Source: Podospora bellae-mahoneyi
Taxonomy: Eukaryota > Ascomycota > Sordariomycetes > Sordariales > Podosporaceae
Length of the DNA: 64,000 nt
Direction of reading: 5' to 3'
NCBI RefSeq assembly: GCF_035222275.1
Contig: NW_026946360.1
Coordinates: 992,001-1,056,000, forward strand
Shown here: positions 13,601 to 25,312 of the stretch, piece after piece
Position numbering within the stretch: position 1 is the stretch's first letter
How the letters are laid out: each line of letters opens with the position of its first letter
Notes under the pieces: generated by a model
Database searches by the model: none
The model's input: only the letters and a program-made list of their open reading frames with translations
Told to the model about the DNA's origin: nothing
Translations under genes and position numbers: made by a program

Positions 13601-15484
13601 GTTCTGGCCAACTTTGGCGGTTCCCGTCTGGCTCCTCTTGGTCTTGGTGATGACCAGGACCCAGATGGATACCAGACCGGCTACTCCGAGTGGGAGCCCA
13701 AGCTTTGGGAAGCCCTCGGCGTGTCAAAGGTCGATGGCCTCCCAGATGAGCCTCCCCCGATCACCAACGAGGACATCAAGATCGCCTCCAACTTCCTGCG
13801 TGGTACCATCGCCGAGGAGCTCTTGGACACATCGACCGGCGCCATCTCGGCTTCCAACCAGCAACTGACCAAGTTCCACGGCACATACATGCAGGATGAT
13901 CGTGATGTCCGTGACGAGCGCAAGGCCCAAGGTCTTGAGCCAGCCTACTCCTTCATGATTCGCTGCAGACTTCCCGGCGGTGTCTCGACACCAAAGCAGT
14001 GGATCCAGATGGATGACATTGCCAACGAGCTCGGAAACGAGACCATGAAGTTGACCACCCGTCAAACCTTCCAGTTCCACGGCGTCGTCAAGGCCAAGCT
14101 CAAGCCTGCCATGCAAGCCATCAACCGGGCTCTCATGGACACCCTTGCCGCCTGCGGTGATGTCAACCGTAACGTCATGTGCAGTCCTCTTCCTTCGCAG
14201 TCTGCCTACCATCGTGAGGTTTACTACTGGTCCAAGAAGATTAGCGAGCATCTTCTTCCATCGACTACCGCTTACCACGAGATCTGGCTCACCGACTACG
14301 ACGGAAAGAAGACGCAGGTCGCTGGTGACGCCGTCCAGGACTTTGAGCCCCTTTATGGGCCTACTTACCTCCCCCGCAAGTTCAAGATCTCGATCGCCAT
14401 CCCCCCACACAACGATGTTGACGTGTACGCTCACGATATCGGCCTGATTGCCATCAAGGGCAACGACGGACATCTGCTTGGCTTCAACCTTCTTGTTGGT
14501 GGTGGTATGGGTACCACTCACAACAACAAGAAGACGTATCCCCAGACCGGTCGCATGCTTGGTTTCGTCAAGGCTGACCAGACCCATATCGCCTGTGAGA
14601 AGGTCATGCTCGTCCAACGCGACCACGGTGACCGCAAGAACCGCAAGCACGCCAGATTGAAGTACACCGTTGACGATCTGACTGTCGATGTCTTCAGGTC
14701 CAAGGTTGAGGAACTTTGGGGTCAGCCGTTCCTGCCTGCCAAGCCCTTCCACTTTGACAGCAATGTCGACACCTTTGGCTGGCTCAAGGATGAGACTGGC
14801 ATGAACCACTTCACCATGTTCATTGAGAACGGCCGTATCGAGGACACTGCCGACTTCCAGATGAAGACTGGCCTCAGAGAGATTGCCAAGGTTCATAAGG
14901 GCGAGTTCCGCCTCACCCCCAACCAGCATCTTATCCTCAGCAACGTTGCCGACGAGGATCTGGACACCCTCAAGAAACTTCTCGCCCAGTACAAGCTTGA
15001 CAACCTCCACTTCTCCGCCCTCCGTCTCTCTTCTTCCGCCTGCGTTGCCTTTCCCACCTGCGGTCTCGCCATGGCCGAGTCTGAGCGCTACCTCCCGGTG
15101 CTGATCTCCAAGCTGGAGGCCTGCCTCGAGGAGAACGGCCTCAGGCAAGACAGCATCGTCATGCGCATGACCGGTTGCCCCAACGGTTGCGCCCGCCCCT
15201 GGTTGGCCGAGGTTGCCTTTGTCGGCAAGGCCTACGGTGCTTACAACATGTATCTCGGTGGTGGGTACCACGGCCAGAGACTCAACAAGCTCTACCGCAG
15301 CAGCATCAAGGAGGACGAGATTCTCGAGATCATGAGGGGCTTGCTCAGCCGGTACGCCAAGGAGAGGGAGCAGGGCGAAAGATTTGGTGACTGGACCATC
15401 CGTGCCGGCATCATCAAGGCTACCACCGATGGCCGCAACTTCCACGAGGGTGTTGCCGAGGAGGAGGAGGAGGCAGAGGAGTGA
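10659..15484 (+). CDS. MET5: Assimilatory sulfite reductase (NADPH) hemoprotein beta subunit
   Basis: Model: join(10659..10701, 10935..15484), 1530 aa, the full length expected for fungal Met5/Ecm17. It reduces sulfite to sulfide with six electrons supplied by the Met10 flavoprotein. A 43-nt first exon (MAGALTTIRTPEEAG) is followed by an unusually long 234-nt intron ending gattag. Domains in order: N-terminal pyruvate:ferredoxin-oxidoreductase-like region, a flavodoxin domain (from about 787, LFGSDGGNAQSLAKRLG), and two ferredoxin-like/siroheme half domains (RCRLPGGVSTPKQW; KLTTRQTFQFHG). The 4Fe-4S/siroheme ligands are clear near 1383-1430: ACVAFPTCG (CX5C) and TGCPNGCARPW (CX3C). The tail is poly-Glu. 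It ends convergent with the chitin synthase gene. No damage is visible. Confidence 0.95.
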
Positions 15485-16363
15485 TTTTTGGATACACAGA
15501 ATATGGAAACAGAAAATGAGCAACAGGCAGGAGTCATGTAAATAGGGGATATTGGAGGGACGGCTTTTTGTCTACATTGCGAGCGCATTGCATGTTTTAT
15601 TCTTCTTTTCTTTGTTTGGTATCAGAATAGGCGTTAAGAACAATTTGATTTGCTGTCTGAAACGATTCTAAATGTGCTTTGAAGTGCCTTGGGTTGCTTG
15701 GTTTCGCTGACACGGTCTGATAAAATAATGTTGCAAGTAAGGAGCGAAAATCGGGACTGTAACACTCTTTCAGATGCCTCCGTAAGCAAAGTAATAGAGA
15801 TTCTCATGACACCCACACCCCTTAATTCGGTATCTTGACAGCCCCCTCAACTATCTTCAAAATAAATTATGTTGAAATGTAGTTAGACCTCCTGATTATC
15901 TTCAAGGGCCAATTAGCTTTCTGTCTCCAATGCCCCCCTTCCCATCTCAAGTCTATGTTCTTGATTTCAGGACATGGCTGGTGAGACTTCTGAGCAGACC
16001 CGTTCATGACATGTCAAGTCACAGCAAAGTTCCACACATTTATTCCCCTTAAGTTGTAGAAGAGCATCAAAAGTACCATAAGAAAAGGGTATTATGTACC
16101 TAACGAAAAGCTAGAAGCCAAACAAAGACAAAACAATTATTACCTCCCGCCCAGTTCGTCGTCAAAATTTGTCTATCATACATGACTTGATCATTCATTT
16201 CCATACACACATTTCTTTCATCTTTCCCTCATGCTTTTTTTCTCTCCTCACATAAACGCCAAAAACACCTGCCCGTCCTTCTTCTGTTGTCTAAACATGA
16301 CAAAAAGCAAGCGTGCAAAAGAGAGAGAGGTTGGGGGGGGGAAGGTGGCGAATGATGAAACCA
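15485..16363. other. Convergent 3' intergenic region
   Basis: 879 bp between the ends of MET5 (+) and the chitin synthase (-). It is AT-richer than the genes and presumably holds both 3' UTRs. No ORF, repeat or RNA gene is recognised. Confidence 0.45.
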
Positions 16364-19300
16364 TCACCTCCTAACACTATTAGCAACCCCCTCTCCGATA
16401 TCTCTCGCTCCGTCCCTCATTTTCTCGATCAAACCCCTAGCCCAGTTGGGCACTGCGAACTTTGCTTTGACCCTGCCCTCCACCACCATGTTGATCAAGT
16501 TAATGATGGCAAAAGTCGTGCTTCCCAGGGCTCTGAAGGCCGCCAACGCGGCGACAGACCAGAGAATGAAGCGCAGGTAAAAGTTGTCGCCAATGCCACT
16601 GCTGCCATAGATTTCACTGACTGCCATGGCGAGCGTGGCGTTGGCCACCAACCAGGAAACAACCATGTAGGTACGGACCGACTTGTAGTAATCCTCCTGC
16701 AGCTGCGCGTCCGAGGGTGGCTTCTCGGGCACTTCAATTCTATCTCTGAGGTTGCGGAGGGCCTCGTCGTATCCGGAGTCGATGTCCAACTGCTCAGAGG
16801 GCATTTCCAACTCGACAGTCGAACCGGACCCCTTGCCGACGGCACCACCGAGATCCGTCTTCATGACATTGTCACCTTTTGTTCCCCAAGTGACGTCGTG
16901 GGTGTTGCAAAAGGCGTAGATTTGCAAAGTGCAAATGTACGAGGGCAGGAGAATCAGGTACGGGACGAAGGAGGTGAACATGTGCCAGGGGTCGAGGTAC
17001 ATGAAGGACATGACAAAGTAGAGACCAATAGTCGAGGCTGTCGAGACGATCATGTTGGTGAAGACGTTGTTGCCCATTTCGAGCTCGGGCTTGTCCTTGT
17101 CCTCCTTCTTAGGGGAGAGCTGGTGGACGACAATCCAAATCGAGGCGAACAGCGTGTAGATCATGATGACAGCGTAGATGATCATGGACGCGAGGTACAT
17201 CTTGCGGGAGCCCTGGGGACGGTTGCCGAGAGACAGGATGAACTGGGTCGAGATCAATAGAACACAGATATACCGGAGGATGGTGAAGATGTAAAGGGCA
17301 GCTTTGCCGTCGGCGTCGAAAGGTGTGACGTGGGGATCGGCAAGACCACCGGCAATGAAGTAGAAGGTGAGGTAGAAATTGGCGAGGGAGAAGTAGGTGA
17401 AGAGGAGTTGCAGGAGTTGATACAAGAACTCAATGTGCAGCAGCACCTTGCGGGCAATGGTGTGGTCGGTGAGCCAGATCTGCTTGAAATGCACCAGGGA
17501 ATACACAGCGGCGAAGAACGCTCCGTTCAGCCAGCGACGACGCTGGGAGACGAACTCGGGAACGGTGTCTTGGGGGTGTTAGCGATATCCCCTTATCAAA
17601 ACAAAGCGGCAAAAGAAGGGGGCTTACCAGGCACATCTGTCTCACCCGTGCAACCTTTGACGTACTTCAACACCCATCTCTCGCCGCGTTTGGCAACCAG
17701 CTCCCAGCACAAGATTCTGTCCTCGGCCAAGTACATGTTGGCGGTAAACACGTCGGCGTGCTGTCCATGGAGCGTCTCTCCCTTGAAGTACTGGCTCAGT
17801 GGCCCGTGGCCCGTTTCGTCATTCTGGAGCGCATGGTATCGGTACGCACTCAGGGCGCCAGGCAACACGGTGATGTAGCCAAACACCGACTCCAACGGTT
17901 TGTCCAGAATATTGGACATTTTGTATTCGAAATTCTGCGACGCAACCAGGGGATTCAACAGATTGACTCCGTATTTACCTTTCATTGCTTTAATCTCTCC
18001 GCAAGCGCCGGCAACGTTCGAGTCGGTATCGAATGCCTTCCACAGGTGATATAGCGAGTTGCTCCCAGGCTTGGTTCCAACATCCAGCAAGATACACACG
18101 TTTGGGTTTAGCGCCTTCCCAAATGCGTTGAAGAACCATCTATGCGAGTTTAACTTCTTGGCGTTCTTTTCCTTCAAGCAAAAGATCATTTGGCAGGGCA
18201 CTATCCCCTTCTCGGCGCCCTTGAACTTGAGATCCGAGTCCAGAGAAACCTGCGTGGTGTACTCGTACACGTGGGCGGTGCAGTTGTGAACCACGGTGCG
18301 ATCTGCAAGCTGGAAGAGCTCTCCCGAGACCTCGATGAGGCGGAACTCGCCGTCGCCGGCGTCCTCGACGTCGAAGGGCCGTACGTCCCTGTTCTTAGAC
18401 GTGGTGAACGGGATCGTCATGCGCTTTCGAGGGAGGAGGAGGTGAGGCTGGAACTTCTCCACCCCTCTGCCCATATAAAAGAACCAGCCAGGCTCAGGGC
18501 GGTCCTTACCATTCTTCCGTTCGAAGATAGGGTTACACTGGATCCCGCAGGAGAGGGCTAACTTGCGGGCGTCCTCAACAAGCTTCTTGTGCTCGTAGGT
18601 GTACTGGCCAAAGCCGTAACAGTTGAGACCGTGAGAAAGCCATCCGTCGGATTCGATGAGGCCTGCGAGAACAGCCAGGCGCGTATTCTCGTCCGCGTTC
18701 ATGTAGCAGTCGGGGATGCCACCGCTCTTGTCTCCCAGCAGGCCGAGTTCTCTGAGGCCGTCGTGAATAGGGTTCCAGTGTGTCTTGTCAAGGTTGCTTA
18801 CAGTGCTCATAACACGCAAACGATGAGCGACCTTCGTTGCCTTGATTTCTTCTCCCTTGTAGACGTGTTTTGTGCCGATATCAATCCTGTACTTGGATAC
18901 TTTGAGAGGCGCTTTTCCAGGAGGGATACTATCACGGTTCAGGCGGTCGACGAGTGCCTGCGTGTAGACCTCGACCTCCGGATCCGTACTGGTAATCCCA
19001 CTGTTGTTCTTAGCGCCATTACCAAGCCAGAAACCAAACCAAAATGGGTCGATTGGGACAGGTGACACTGGACCCTGATACGGCTGGAACCTCAGGGGTG
19101 ACCGATATAGTCTTAGCTTGCTCTTATGCTGCGTCATCGGAGCCGTGCAGGTTGCCTGATACTCCTCCAGCGTCATCGTGAACACCTCCATGTCCTGGAC
19201 GGCGCAGGGGTCAACCACACGGTAGTGATCTCCTGATAGCAGCTCAAGAGCGAGGTCGGCTTGCTCTGAGGTTTCGAAGACAGTCGACACCCTCCGAAGG

Positions 19301-21915
19301 CCCTTGCAGGACAGATTCTGACACTTGCATTTCGGATCACGCACTGCGAGCTTGTTCCGGACAGGGGCGAACATCTCCCTGTGGTCGTCCTCAGTGAGTA
19401 CAGATGCGTACGTCGACACGGTCGACTGTGAGGCCTCGTTTTGAGACTGCTGTAGGCTGTTAACAGGAGACGACTTGATGGAAGGAGACTGGCCGAAAGT
19501 CTTGTCCGAAACGCGGGAAGACAGCGTGCTGATAGTGCCAATCTTTTTTTTCCGGTTGGCATCAAGATCGATGATCAAGTCGTCGTTGTCCTCGTCAGGG
19601 ATATCCTCTGGCTCAAGTATCATGTGCTCAAGATAGTCCTCCATGTGCTGCTGTAGCAGCATCAATACTACCGATTCATCCTCACCGTCGACGTCCACGT
19701 CCATAGCCTTGAGCTTGGCCAGCAGCTTGATGAGAACAGGACTCTGATATGTCTTTTCAACCCTCTGAGAGTCATCATCTTCAGAATCGGGGACAACTCT
19801 CGTGGACGTGATGGCCTTCAGGTACTTGCGGACCTCAGCATCAGTTGGACGGCGACCCAGCTGCTCACGGTACTCGGTATACAGATCATGCATGGCTGCA
19901 TCCCACTTGATCTGAACCGCATCGGCCCCAAGCTCGGTGCGATCGCAACGAGTCCACCACGTAACACGGTTGCTGTTCGAATGCCTGAAGGGCTTGACAC
20001 CATAAGCCACCAGGGTCATGATATGGTCCGGCGTACAGGTGAAGGACGACTTGCTGACGCTGTTGTACCCGGTGTAGGTAACCTTCATCATGCGGGAGGT
20101 CTGAATAGCCTCAGCAGCTAGGCACTGGACGGGTCGGTCCTCGTGGTCGAAGAGCTGATCTCCTACAGCGATGTCTCGGATGGGTTTGTCACCATTGGTG
20201 GTGCGGACCATCGTGTCTGGGGAGAGACACGTCTTCTGGTTGACGTAATTCTTTGCGATGCCGTGCTGGTAGACGCCCATGGCTGCCAAGGCGTCGAGTG
20301 TGCGAGGGTGAATCTTTTCTCGTCCATCAGACACCACGCACACGACGATTTTCTGCCATCCGTTCTCTCCCCACGTTCGTGACTTGTTACGGCTGCAAAA
20401 GTGGGAGATGTTCTTCATGACAGCGTGCATCGTGCGCGTGAAGCCATACTCGTCTTCGTTGTACATGGTGATGCAAATAAACAATTCCGTCTCGCGGGCG
20501 GTCCGGCCAATGTTCTGACGCAGCTTGTAGCCCCTTTCAACAAAGTCGTCTGGGTCGCAGGTCACGGCCGTGTAGCGCATATGAGTAAACTCGATTTCGT
20601 CGCGGCGCGGGAGGAATGAGTATAAAATGGTGGGGATCTTGCACTCCAACACGAGTTCACCATTGATAAGCTGCACCTCTCTCTTGCTCATTTGGGGGGC
20701 GCGGACACCACGGCGCTCCTGTCGCCCCTCTGCCGGTGCTGGAACGTAGCGGTCAGCCTTCTCACGAACGTCACCATCTTCATCGTAATATTCATCCTCG
20801 TTCAGGGTCATTTGATCTGCTGAGTAGGATGAGTGGGTATGATGGTGCCGTCTGTTGTCAGTGACGTCTGACTCGGGGCCAAAGGGATCGTCGTGATGGC
20901 TGGCAAGTGGGATGTTGACTGTTGCATCATCGTGAAAGCTGGTCGTCGACTGCATGCCCCTCGTTGGACTGTTGTACATTGGAGCACGGGGAAGGGGTCG
21001 GCGCGGAGAGCCTCCGTAGACGGTGGAAGGGGTTCCTGGGCGGGGGGCTCCATTGATATCAGCGGGCTCGAACCTGTGGCTGTGTGGTGGTGGGTGGCCG
21101 CGTGGAGGGGAATACTCGGGGGATGATGCTCGTGAAGGGCCCCAACTGCTCTCGTTCATGCTACTCTGATCATACGAAACATACGACTCGGTCGGTGGGT
21201 GCATGCGGAGGGGCGGGTCGAGAATAGAGGACCGTGAATCAATCGAGGGTTCGTATGGCTGTCGTCTTCTGCCTCTGTTTTCATTTTCTTGTGAGCCTCT
21301 CATCCATACTCTTGACGGCACTTGTGGGCTGGGTAGTTGTCTGAGAAATTGTGAATCCGGCAGAGAGTTGTCTGGTGATGTTGCGGCTGTTTCACATCTC
21401 GCCTGAAACTGGCGTAACGACTTCCTGCGGGGAGAAGGCCCTTCAGGCAGGACAGGAAGGTCCTCGGGAACGACGACAGGGGGGACCGAAGGGGTGAACT
21501 TTTTTCTTCTCTGAAGCCTGATTGTCGGAGCGGCGGGCTGCTGACTACCTGTCTGCATTGTGGCCGGTTTGAAGACATCGGGCGCAGTCCCAATGATGAG
21601 AGCGCGGTCTTGTTCTTTGAGGGCATCGAGGTCCACACAAAAGTCGTCGTTGGATCTGGGGGGCAAGGAAAGAGGGGGGGGGATAGGAACGGGTGGTAAC
21701 ACATACGGCCTCTCATGCCTATCAAATTCCTGATAATCACTAGGGTCCTCCATATCCGTCAACAGCCTGACATTAGAACCGTGGCCATGCGCGGCGCCCA
21801 TGCCAGTGGTGCTCGATTCGTGGTGGACATCATCGTAAGCTGGCAGCATGTACTCAGGCGGTACTGGTACGCGCCCGCCTGGCGGGGAGTTGGGCCTGCC
21901 GAGCCTGTTGTCCAT
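16364..21915 (-). CDS. Chitin synthase, division 1 (class I/II type), with an in-frame intein
   Basis: Model: complement(16364..17568, 17628..21915), 1830-aa precursor. Removing the 649-residue intein leaves an 1181-aa enzyme. Chitin synthase polymerises UDP-GlcNAc at the plasma membrane. The sequence shows a Pro/Ser-rich N-terminal region, then [20 protein letters not shown], the GT2 core with [25 protein letters not shown] (QxxEY), AEDRIL (EDR) and SQRRRW (QRRRW), and a C-terminal block of several membrane helices. The intein interrupts the core after NYVNQKT, before [12 protein letters not shown] 59-nt intron (gtaagc...gctaac...caag) follows CTGETDVP, and splicing restores [16 protein letters not shown] 21915 is the first true start; no in-frame ATG precedes it in that exon. 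The exact class is uncertain. Confidence 0.93.
18283..20229 (-). mobile_element. Intein in chitin synthase with a LAGLIDADG homing endonuclease domain
   Basis: The 649-codon insertion has the hallmarks of a self-splicing intein (precursor residues 563-1211). It begins with Cys1 in [17 protein letters not shown] (block A). Block B is [12 protein letters not shown] with TPDH at intein residues 66-69. It ends DRTVVHN with the next extein residue Cys. Between them lie two LAGLIDADG motifs, WFGFWLGNG (intein 396-405) and [10 protein letters not shown] (near 521-529). There are no stops or splice signals, so it is translated with the host. The splicing residues (Cys1, TxxH, His-Asn, +1 Cys) are all present. 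Chitin synthase (CHS2) inteins are known from Podospora. The first endonuclease motif has Asn404 where an acidic metal ligand is usual. Confidence 0.93.
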
Positions 21916-22040
21916 TGCGCTTCCTCTCTCAAGAAATCTCAAGGTCGGGCGTGATGGCGCGCAGCCGAGGAATGTGTCTCACGGACACGCGGCACGCTGG
22001 AGACAAAGCCAGAGTTGTGTTGAAAAGTCAGTGGGGATTG

Positions 22041-22092
22041 CTGGGAATGTTTGTTAGCTACCAGACGTGTCAAGGAATCGGCGCAAACTTAC
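22041..22092 (-). other. Putative 5' UTR intron of the chitin synthase gene
   Basis: On the minus strand a gtaagt donor at 22092, a gctaac branch site and a cccag acceptor at 22041 define a 52-nt intron about 125 bp upstream of the ATG. The signals match consensus well. The remaining sequence from 21916 to 22862 is presumed leader and promoter with no other gene. Confidence 0.55.
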
Positions 22093-22862
22093 AACGAGGC
22101 GGTCGCAAAGAAGCCGTTGAATGGCGTGCAGCGTGGAGCAAATGCAAGTTGAAAATGGGGTACACTTGAACAAAGCGCAGAGGAGAGCTTTGAACGGGGC
22201 TGCGGGCTCAATACATGGGATTCTGCAAATCCAGCGTGTGCGCTTCGTTGGGTCGTAATGTTGTCTCCCTTACTTCCCCGCTGTTGCTGGGGCAACTCCA
22301 CTTTGCTGGGGTTCGGTGTCGTGCTGTAGCGGCTGCACGGGCCAATGACAGGGCCGTTTAGGTGAACCTGTGCCTTGAAAAGGTGGGGCTTGGCGCGTGG
22401 AGGCCCGCCGATGGTGTGGTTGATCAGTTTGCTGCAGAAGAGTCGCCGTTCATCGACCGCATGGATTGGCCTGTGCGATGATTCGGAAACAATACCCGTG
22501 GAGATGTCGAATGCTGGAATAGAAACCAGCAAAGTGAGATAAGTGAGGGATGTATGTAAACCGACGTGGTTTGAGGCGGAGTGAGAACGAGAAGGCTATG
22601 TTGCTCTACCGATGTCGTAGTGCTGAATAATAGGAGGTTGGGAAGACCAAATAAGAGACCCAGCTCAAGGTGCTTGCGTGGTCTGGTGAAACTGACAGGG
22701 GTCGTCCGCAGTGTCTCCATGCCTGTGGCATCATCATTCAGGGCACTGTTGTTCCTTCCTGGTGCATAAAACCCGGAGCAGTCGCGACCTATTTACGGTT
22801 ACTCTTTCCTCAGCCAATCCAGATGACACACCGCCTTGATCCATGAGTTATTGCAGTCGATA

Positions 22863-24683
22863 TCAAGCACCAAGACAAGGCAGGTAAATGTCCTGTATCT
22901 GTCCCCCACCAAGTTGTGTGACAAATACCCTTCCTGCCAGCCCCCTCTCCACTTCCCTTATCGCTTCCCTTTGCTCCGATCCTATTGTCGATGGTAGAGT
23001 TGATGTCTGTCGTATATCTTCCCTAACAAGACTGCATAACCGTTGCACAGACAATATCTCGTTCATCCCCACCTCCGTCTTCACTCGGTTTCGATCTCTG
23101 TCCAGGATTCTGCAGAGCGCTTTTGTCATGGTGTCGTCGAGCTTCCACGGTGAACTCGACTGTTCGAGCTCTGGCTGTCCTGCTCCTTGGTCACCTTGAG
23201 GCTCAACCGAATCTGAGGGTTCCAGATTGTTCAGATCAAATCCGGGCAACAAAAGTGACCTTGGCCGTGCACGAGGCTTCTCGGCCATTTCTGGTTTTTG
23301 CTTTTCTTTTGACAATTTGAACGAGATACTCAATGGCTCTGCCCCAAATCCTGATCTTCCCGAAGCCAACGAAGAAGGGACACACACGCCGAGCACCTGT
23401 TTCGTTCCCTTTCTAGAGAGCACACCAGGGCCCATAAAAAGCCTGATTTCTTGAGGGGGTTCGGCTTCCTCCCCAGTATGAGATTGTTGTGGTCGATTAC
23501 TCTTGGAGGACGACAGTGGGAAAGGGGCCGTGCAGTCGAATATGAGAAGAACATCCCCTGGATGTTGCATGATTGGGTCGCGCACATCATCCCAGTAAAA
23601 ATGGCTTCCTTGGTCACTATCCAGGGTTAGGATTACCGATCCACGAGTCCATATGTGGAAAGATCGAGTTTTGAAGAGTGGGAAATGTGGAAAGGAGTAA
23701 TACCTGCTAAACCTCAGCCTTCCATCATATTCTGTGGCTCCAAACCCGTGATAATATACAATCAACAGCTCTCCACCCCTTGACGAAGCTTCACTCCGAG
23801 ATCTATTCCTCTTTGCATGTTGAACTGTCTGGTTCTGGCTCTGGGCAAGAAACTTATCAACCACCGTCTCGACCGCTGATGTGCTATAGTCGTTGGGAAT
23901 CAGCCGACATTGCACCTTCCAGCCTCTCTTTTTGAAACATGTTCTGACGGCTTCAGTATTCGTTGGTAGGCTGGGGCTGAAAAGCTGGCCGTCAGGTCCA
24001 GGGCGAGCCAGCGGCGGTGCCCAGGATAGACAGAGGGCTGATACAGATGAGGGTGGGACTGATTGGATGAACGGCAGTGGTGAGTGAAGCGTGGTTGCTG
24101 GCGTCACCGTCGTGGAGCCTGGGACTGCTGTTCGGCTTGACAGTGTAGATGGGGACAATGGAAGCTGGCGGGCGGTGTAATGTGGGCACAGCAACTGCTC
24201 CTGATGATCTTTCTGACTTTGTTGAGGTGGCCATAGTGATGGAGATGGAGTAGGCGGATCTGTCGGCCATGGAAGAACAGGCAGAGCTTGAATCTTACTT
24301 GACCTCAGAGGCACCGTCTCGGTGTAAGCATCCCCATCCGGAAACCAAGGTGTCCGGGGACTTTGAGTGGCGGTAGTGTTGATCTTTCCGGTAGGCGATT
24401 GTCTTGAGAATACCTGTCAGCATTGCCGAGATGAGAATAGATGACGGGAAGGAAGCCAAAGAAGAACGGACACGCACAGAGCCAACTCGTCTAGAGCATC
24501 GACTACCGAGTTGATCTTCTCGTCCCATCCATGCTCAGACTCATGGGTGTCATAATCTCTGCCCCCATCACCGCGTTGGAGGCTTGGAGACCCGGACGTC
24601 GGCGCCCCTACACTGCTGTCTGCCGAGAAGCTATCTCTCAAAGCAGTAATCTGACATTCCCAGAGATGAGAGAGATCTTCCAT
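22863..24683 (-). CDS. Caspase-like domain protein, probably catalytically dead
   Basis: Model: complement(22863..23616, 23704..24413, 24474..24683), 557 aa. The core resembles the fungal caspase-like (C14) family: FKKRGWKVQCRLIP, then GELLIVYYHGFG, then a strand with DVLLIFDCTAP. In active relatives the catalytic His is in YYxGHG and the Cys is at D+2. Here those positions are Phe294 and Thr336; His292 and Cys335 sit nearby but displaced. The 87-nt second intron (gtatta...ctaac...gatag) keeps the frame either way, but splicing joins LRFS to SDQGSHFYWDD sensibly. The N-terminal exon is less certain: an overlapping frame with an ATG at 24880 exists. A Pro-rich linker precedes the domain. The role is unknown; related proteins are linked to fungal cell-death and NLR-type signalling. 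Confidence 0.65.
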
Positions 24684-25312
24684 TTCTTTTTGAATTCTTT
24701 CCTGACAGCCTTTCCAATTTCATGACTTGTCACTTCGCCCTGGATCGGTATTGCGCAATTTTCTGACGAGAAATAGCTCTGAATCTCACGACCGCTATGC
24801 CCAAGAGTGAGATTAGACAAGAGAAAGCTCTGAAAGGCCACTCTGAAGAGCTGAGAAGTACCAATTGTGGCCCCCATCATCCGTCATCATGTTCGGTCCT
24901 TGGCATTCGACTCCCAGAGACGGCTAAAACAGTCAGCTTGAGGGTAGCACTGCAGCACCAGGTTTCCGGACGTAAACGAATCCTGGTTTGGAACCGAGGA
25001 AGCCATGACACCACGTGAGTGGTCCGTCCTGGTGGGTTGGTATCATCGGGCCTAGAGTTGGTTTCGAATGTCACCGTTTTGGCATATTATCTCATCTATT
25101 GTGCTGTTGTACTACTGCCGTGATTCCTCTGAGACACGCACATTGTCTGTTGGCCTGAAAAGGAGAGCGAGGGAGGATGGACCAGATGATACAGGGTAAC
25201 AGCTCGTCCCAGGAGTCGAAATAGGTTTACCGGCCCAAGGTCAGTTATGGCAAATGCAGCGCCCAAAGAATGGCGTATAAGGAACCTTTCCCGGTAATAT
25301 AAGGTACATGGC
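24684..25312. other. Intergenic region between two minus-strand genes
   Basis: 629 bp holding the promoter of the caspase-like gene and the 3' UTR of the ABC gene. A minus ORF at 24638-24880 starts with a true ATG and could be an alternative 5' exon of the caspase-like gene, but no motif supports it. Confidence 0.3.

Noticed and set aside
13724-15523. 599-codon open frame antisense to the sulfite reductase gene
   Set aside because: It mirrors the codon structure of a strongly recognised gene on the plus strand and shows only Leu/Val/Gly-rich shadow sequence with no domain.
16313-17260. 315-codon plus-strand frame opposite the chitin synthase C-terminus
   Set aside because: It lies wholly antisense to transmembrane helices of the chitin synthase and is a His/Val/Asp-rich shadow.
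18283-20229. The chitin synthase insert as a spliceosomal intron
   Set aside because: It is 1.95 kb, open throughout in frame, lacks usable GT/AG boundaries and shows intein blocks at both ends.
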